Shown: positions 58,731 through 64,000 of the stretch, piece by piece
How positions within the stretch are numbered: the first letter of the stretch is position 1
Layout of the letters: every line of letters starts with the position of its first letter
Assembly: GCA_004794655.1 (NCBI GenBank)
Contig: SMMW01000621.1
Span: 310,001 to 374,000 of the forward strand
Source: Marisa cornuarietis
Lineage: Eukaryota > Mollusca > Gastropoda > Architaenioglossa > Ampullariidae
Direction: 5' to 3'
DNA: 64,000 nt
Program-made: the position numbers and the translations under genes
The notes under the pieces: generated by a model
The model's input: the letters and a program-made list of their open reading frames with translations, nothing else
Told to the model about the DNA's origin: nothing
The model's database searches: none

Positions 58731-59644
58731 GTTACCTAGGCTTCTCCTGTCGACCTCTCGTGAGGTGGCGCGGTCAACACTTTGGCTGGACTCAGGACGG
58801 ATTTGACTGGCGTTGCGCAGATTGTTGACCACCACAGCAACTACAGCACACGGGGTCTGATCACGTGACTGACTGGGGTACTGAGGCACTTGGTGTCAGC
58901 TGCAAGGGTCTGGCGTTGAAAGTTCCCCTCGCGTGGACCAGCCTCAAGGAATGAGAAGAGACAGCAGTTTGTAATGAGAAGCAGACGGGTGTTGGGGAGT
59001 ATGGTAGGCCAACAATGTCATAACATCTACTCGCCGCACACCGCCTTCTCTCTCTCTCTCTGCTTACACATTTTGTCGATATGCCTGGCATTCATCTCGC
59101 GGGCTCTTAATGAAATCCTTGACAAATAATTTGCTATCGGGTCAAAGTGCGTTGGAATTCATAAAACCTTCAAGGAGCGGGAAAGCCGGCTTGTTATGAG
59201 AAGAGTAGGGGGTCGTTGGTCACATTTCTTGTTGCCGTGGAAACGAGAATTCCTTTATTGGTGCTGAATCAAATTCCTCGCTCCCCACCCAAAAGCTCGC
59301 GACTTCGTGAGGCCATATCAGTTGTCAATATATGTACAAACGATATAACATAACACTAGGGGAGATAACTTGCAGATCTGCCTGCAGTGCCGCTAGCCTT
59401 GTATTGACCACTTTTATTTTGTATTATTTATTTTGGGTGACTGAGTTGACGAGGTTAGAGAGTTGATGTCATCACATAAAAGACGACAGACGGGAATGCC
59501 AGACGACTTACCTCCCCTTGCTTCACCAGGGGTTGTATTCGTGAAGCGAAGGTAAGTCGTCGTCCTGAGTAAACCAAGGCGATCATCTTGTTTCCCTAGT
59601 CATAAACGACCTCCACCTCCGCACATACTGCTTTACTCTTAGAA
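58731..59644. other. Unique sequence with a hairpin at 59,502-59,561
   Basis: AGGGGAGATAACTT lies at 59,358 and (CT)n near 59,046. No gene is seen. The inverted repeat is listed separately. Confidence 0.45.
59502..59561. repeat. Inverted repeat, possible MITE terminus
   Basis: GACGACTTACCT (59,502-59,513) pairs with AGGTAAGTCGTC (59,550-59,561), and inside it GCTTCAC (59,520-59,526) pairs with GTGAAGC (59,541-59,547), leaving a 14-base loop. GGGGTTGTATTCGTGAAGCG at 59,529 resembles the ends of Harbinger/IS4EU-like MITEs in aquatic animals, but no matching second end is found. Confidence 0.5.
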
Positions 59645-59664
59645 CCGTAGTTAAGTTTCCCTGC

Positions 59665-59892
59665 AGTCACGGACAAAGCTTCCCAAGAATTAGTGACAAG
59701 GCTTCCCTAGAATTAGTGACAAGGTCTCCCTAGAATTAGTGACAAAGCTTCCCAAGAATTAGTGACAAGGCTTCCCTAGAACTAGTGACAAGGTCTCCCT
59801 AGAATTAGTTACAAATTTTCCCAAGAATTCGTGACAAAGTTTCCCCAGAATTAGTGACAAAGTTTCCCTAGAATTCGTGACAAAGTTTCCCT
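59665..59892. repeat. ~25-bp minisatellite, ~9 copies
   Basis: Units contain AGAATTAGTGACAAGGCTTC and CCT, with variants CAAAGCTTCCCA, CAAGGTCTCCCT and CAAAGTTTCCCT. Confidence 0.9.
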
Positions 59893-60046
59893 GTGGTCAG
59901 GTAACAAGCAATATCCACGAGGCGTAGACAGTTCGTCGTATCTACACTTTGTTAAATTGTGTCCGCGGATAACGACTTACCCTCACACTATGATAGTAAC
60001 CCTGCAGATCTGATAGCGACTACTGACCAGGCTGAGGTCTAATCAA

Positions 60047-60097
<51 letters not shown>
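60047..60097. repeat. (TCTG)n microsatellite
   Basis: About 12 uninterrupted tetranucleotide units. Confidence 0.97.
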
Positions 60098-60844
60098 CTT
60101 TAGCAGAAAGTTGGAGGGTCAACAGTTGAGCTCGGTGTTGTATCGGCTTTACACTATGTCCAGGGTACTGACATTTCCACACTTGCAAACGTGGAGTCCT
60201 AGGTGGCGCGACATGTTGAGAACTCTTGTACAACTGTTGTGCCTCGCTGATGATGTTTGTGGTTTCCTGTTGAGGTGAGCTGCAGCCGTCGCACAGAGTG
60301 GAACTGGTTCAAGCCCCTGATGTGACAAAGAGAGGACATGAGTCTTGACTGCGTCTTGATGTCCACCACACCAACAGTTCTGGCCTCACAGTCACGTGGT
60401 CAGGTGCGCCATGGAGGAGCCTTGTCCGCCTCCCTTGTCTTAACTGTCGTCGACGAGTGCGCCACCTAGTGTTGTCCTGAAGTCTTTCACTGCGCGCCGT
60501 GACAAGCCATTTGCATGGTAGTAGAAACATCGTCATGCGCGTGTCGGAACTTGTCTCGTGCACTCTGAGCACAGGGTCACCTGCACTTTTACACAGACGC
60601 TCAAGGGAGATTACCTCTCAGCCCTGCTCCCCCCCCCCAACTTCGCTTTCCTGACATTCAGAGTGCGCGCCCCTAGGCTAGGTTGGGAAGGCGAGATGCA
60701 GGCAAGGGAGATGTCACGTGAAACAGCGAGTCATGTCTTGCTGCACGTGGCACAAGCGGCGGAACAACGTATGTGGCGCTGTGACGTCATTAGAGTAGCC
60801 GCACGCGCTGTAACTACCTGGTGACATCATACAGCCTTTGTCCC
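60098..60844. other. Unique sequence without recognised feature
   Basis: A minus-strand 87-codon frame (60,309-60,572) has no recognisable domain. Confidence 0.4.
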
Positions 60845-61070
60845 TGGTGCTCTCCCTTTTTATCTCTGCCATTATACAACTTCTCTCCCTTGTGTCAACT
60901 CAATCATACAACTTCTCTCCCCTTAGTCTTTGTCATTATAGAACTTCTCTCCTTGTCTCTGCCATTATAGAACTTCTCTCCCTTTTGTCTCTGTCATTAT
61001 ACAACTTCTCTCCCTTTTGTCTCTGCCATTATACAACTTCTCTCCCTTTTGTCTCTGCCATAATAGATCT
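60845..61070. repeat. ~30-bp pyrimidine-rich minisatellite, ~7 copies
   Basis: Units contain GCCATTATACAACTTCTCTC and CCTTTTGTCTCT. Confidence 0.9.
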
Positions 61071-61171
61071 CACGTAGAACCCTTGTGCCCTAGTTATCTC
61101 CCTTTTTGTCTGGCTTGTCTTTTTCTCCCCCTTGTTCCTGCTCCCACCATTTTTTTTTTTTTTTTTTGCAG

Positions 61172-61333
61172 TCGTTTGCCGAGAGAAAAGAAATACCCGG
61201 ATGTGATGCTGATGGACTGCATTTATTTATTTTGTCAAAAAAGTGTTCTGATGGAGTGTTCATGTCAGTATTGTCCTCTTCACACATTAATGTTAAGCTC
61301 AGAAAAGCTTTTGTATATCTTTGTCTTGTGTAG
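61172..61333 (+). other. Candidate terminal exon
   Basis: A 20-base T tract and GCAG (ending near 61,171) form a strong acceptor. The frame then reads SFAERKEIPGCDADGLHLFI, LSKKCSDGVFMSVLSSSHIN and VKLRKAFVYLCLV, and stops at TAG 61,331-61,333. IPGCDADG resembles the PxCDxDG start of thyroglobulin type-1 domains, but the following QC and CWCV motifs are not intact. No polyadenylation signal is obvious in the next 100 bases. Confidence 0.18.
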
Positions 61334-61694
61334 TATTTCTTTCACTTTTTCTGTCTCTTTCTCTCACGCGCGCACACACACACACACACACAGACAACGC
61401 GTTTATACTCTCCCGCGAGACTAGACATATTTATTTTTGTATTTGATGTGGTTGCAACCCGTTACGAGTTTACGACAAGGAGACAATCTGTCGAGCGAGT
61501 TACATTATTTGTCAAGTACATTGTTATTCAGAAACAGTGGTTAGGAACATACAAGCGTCATTACTATCAGGACAAAGTCGAAATAAGTTTAGAGCCATCT
61601 GACAGTAATGGTGTGTGTGTGTGTGTGTGATCACGCATGAATGACCGGCCTCAGACCACACGTGGCAATCACTGTGGTGGTGAATGCACTTTTT
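61334..61694. other. Unique sequence with (CA)n and (GT)n
   Basis: CA runs lie at 61,372-61,391 and GT runs at 61,610-61,628. No gene is seen. Confidence 0.45.
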
Positions 61695-61900
61695 CCAGGG
61701 AGAAGATCGTTCGCCAGGTTTGTTATTATTTGTATGTTGGTTACATCCGACAAATGGTTTAATTATTTGCATGTTAGTCCCGTCCGACATATAGTTTAAT
61801 TATTTTTGTGGTGGTCCCGTCCGACATATAGTTTAATTATTTGTGTGTTGGTTACATCCGACATAGGTTTCCATTACTTGCCTGTTGGTCACGTCCGACA
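61695..61900. repeat. ~35-bp minisatellite, ~6 diverged copies
   Basis: Units contain TTGGTTACATCCGACATATA and GTTTAATTATTTGTG, with variants GGTCCCGTCCGACA and GGTCACGTCCGACA. Confidence 0.88.
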
Positions 61901-62324
61901 TCGACTTAGGTGTAAGGACAGTGAGAAAGTGGTGAGTGCTTACTGTGAGCGGCTGGTTGCACGATGTTTGTTTTCGTCTCTTAGCGCGTGACTTCGCTTG
62001 CTCATTGTTGAGATCCCCTGGCGAGTTGTGTTGACTCGGCAGTGAAACATGAGCTGATTTGCGGGAGGATGTCATGACTTCACACCTGAAGAGTTCCTGA
62101 TTGAGTGGATCGGAGACTTTCCTCCCTTGTTATTGCTAACCGCTTACATTGGATTCTTCCTCCTACCTTTAGGAAGTAAACACTTCCCTTGCTCTCTCTC
62201 TCTCTCTCGCCTGTGTATATGCGTGTGCATGTGTGTGTTGTGTGGCTGGTGATGAGTCCTGAGGTCATTCAGTCATGTTCCATGCACAGGTATTGGTCAT
62301 GCTTCTATTCTCCCAGCAGTGCAG
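61901..62324. other. Unique sequence without recognised feature
   Basis: (CT)n lies near 62,191-62,208. Nothing else is recognised. Confidence 0.45.
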
Positions 62325-62575
62325 ATCGTGACTCTTCGTGACAGTGTTCGTGTAGCTCGTGATCCTTGATGACAGTGTTCGTGTAGCTCGTGATCCTTGA
62401 TGACAGTGTTCGTGTAGCTCGTGATCCTTGATGACAGTGTTCGTGTAGCTCGTGATCCTTGATGACAGTGTTCGTGTAGCTCGTGATCCTTGATGACAAT
62501 GTTCGTGTAGCTCGTGACCCTAGATCGTGACCCTTGATAACAATGTTCGTGTAGCTCGTGACCCTAGATGACAAT
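62325..62575. repeat. 31-bp minisatellite, ~8 copies
   Basis: Units contain GTGTAGCTCGTGATCCTTGA and TGACAGTGTTC. The last units read GTGACCCTAGATGAC. Confidence 0.94.
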
Positions 62576-63029
62576 GCGTGTTCCGTATTTGAAAGCCGTC
62601 CACAGCGAGAAGCCAACAGCAGTCACGGCTGCTACTTATTACCACCCCCCACCCCCGTTCCTCAGACGATGCAAGTAGCTGTGTGGCTGTAGTCACCGGT
62701 AGTGACGGATAAACCCTGAAAGATGAGGACCGCAACTGTAGTCAGGAAGGAGCAGCCCTTACAGAATGAGTACTGCGCCTGTCCTCAGGGTCAGTGAAAG
62801 AAGGGCCCCTACAGGATAGGAAGGGAACTGTTGTCACCGCTGACTGGCAAAGAAGGGAACTACTAGACTGGAACAGCGACGACTGTTATTGACAGTCAGG
62901 GAGTAAACCCGACAAGATGGTAGTGTAGTGTAGTGATGGGCATCACTGGCAACTACAACAAGTCCTCCTCTTACACGTTGGTACGGCGCCGGTCATCAGG
63001 GTGGGTACAGTGGGCTTGTCATCCTGTCT
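62576..63029. other. Unique sequence without recognised feature
   Basis: Loose AGAAGGGAAC- and GTAGTG-type direct repeats only. No gene is seen. Confidence 0.45.
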
Positions 63030-64000
63030 ACCTAGGGTACGTTGCTAGCAATAGTACCTGTCTAGCTATAGTACGTGTCTATGGTACGTGACTAGCTATG
63101 GTACGTTGCTATCAATAGTACCTGTCTAGCTATGATACGTGTCTACCTATGGTACGTTGCTAGCAATAGTACCTGTCTAGCTATAGTACGTGTCTATGGT
63201 ACGTGACTAGCTATGGTACGTTGCTATCAATAGTACCTGTCTAGCTATGATACGTGTCTACCTATGGTACGTTGCTAGTAATAGTACCTGTCTAGCTATG
63301 ATACACGTGTCTGTGTTACGTGTCTACCTATGGTACGTTGCTAGTAATAGTACCTGTCTAGCTATGATACACGTGTCTGTGTTACGTGTCTACCTATGGT
63401 ACGTTGCTAGCAATAGTACCTGTCTAGCTATGGTACGTTGCTAGTAATGGTACCTGTCTACCTATGGTACGTTGCTAGCAATAGTACCTGTCTAGCTATG
63501 GTACGTTGCTAGTAATGGTACCTGTCTACCTATGGTACGTTGCTAGTAATAGTACCTGTCTACCTATGGTACGTTGCTAGCAATAGTACCTGTCTAGCTA
63601 TGGTACGTTGCTACTAATAGTACCTGTCTAGCTATGATACACGTGTCTGTGTTACGTGTCTACCTATGGTACGTTGCTAGTAATAGTACCTGTCTAGCTA
63701 TGATACACGTGTCTGTGTTACGTGTCTACCTATGGTACGTTGCTAGTAATAGTACCTGTCTAGCTATGATACACGTGTCTGTGTTACGTGTCTACCTATG
63801 GTACGTTGCTAGTAATAGTACCTGTCTAGCTATGATACACGTGTCTGTGTTACGTGTCTACCTATGGTACGTTGCTAGCAATAGTACCTGTCTAGCTATG
63901 GTACGTTGCTAGTAATGGTACCTGTCTACCTATGGTACGTTGCTAGCAATAGTACCTGTCTAGCTATGGTACGTTGCTAGTAATGGTACCTGTCTACCTA
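63030..64000. repeat. Minisatellite of CTAGCTATGGTACGTTGCTA units, continues past window
   Basis: Units combine GGTACGTTGCTAGCAATAGT, ACCTGTCTAGCTATG and, in a subset, ATACACGTGTCTGTGTTACG. Two alternating block types form higher-order repeats, for example 63,290-63,420 matching 63,630-63,890. The array is not closed at base 64,000. Confidence 0.95.

Overview
This window looks like intergenic or deep intronic nuclear DNA from an animal, most probably a mollusc and perhaps a gastropod. The inference rests on four things. There are no prokaryotic operons or dense coding. There are remnants of non-LTR retrotransposons of a type common in marine invertebrates. There are hAT-like and other inverted-repeat DNA elements. 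Words such as AGTTATCTCCC and TTGCTGACRCGGCGT resemble dispersed repeats I associate with mollusc genomes. No complete protein-coding gene, rRNA, tRNA or CRISPR array can be supported. Most long open frames are by-products of tandem repeats.

The dominant feature is minisatellite DNA. Adding my array intervals gives about 27 kb, or roughly 40% of the window, in more than 35 separate families with units from 12 bp to about 190 bp. The largest are the TG-rich compound array at 5.85-9.69 kb, the ~105-bp and 37-bp arrays at 10.8-14.0 kb, the 45-bp array at 28.7-30.2 kb, the 40-bp array at 31.4-35.1 kb, the 24-bp array at 39.2-40.55 kb, the 38-bp CACGTG-bearing array at 44.9-45.95 kb, the 27/29-bp array at 47.5-50.1 kb, and the array that runs off the right edge from 63.03 kb. 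Several show higher-order structure: a 756-bp duplication near 8-9.4 kb, a 78-bp dimer near 33.8-34.4 kb and a ~124-bp period near 3.3-3.8 kb.

Mobile-element remnants lie between and inside the arrays. A 177-bp hAT-type MITE with a perfect 8-bp target duplication is nested in the array at 11.07 kb. A 360-bp element with 14-bp perfect terminal inverted repeats, carrying a possible first coding exon with a splice donor, lies at 12.04 kb. Lone hAT-like termini occur at 19.23 and 51.43 kb. A decayed reverse-transcriptase C-terminus is on the minus strand at 41.70-42.23 kb. A LINE 3' end with an ATC tail is on the plus strand at 46.39-46.83 kb, next to three tRNA-B-box-like SINE fragments. Other dispersed-repeat tails are at 2.3, 5.7, 17.5 and 18.4 kb.

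A few short segments have good splice-site context and could be real exons: 1,022-1,069, 20,261-20,430, 38,880-39,060, 40,642-40,704 and 61,172-61,333, all plus strand. None is demonstrated, and I cannot link them into a gene. The window may be part of a gene with very long minisatellite-filled introns, or simply intergenic.
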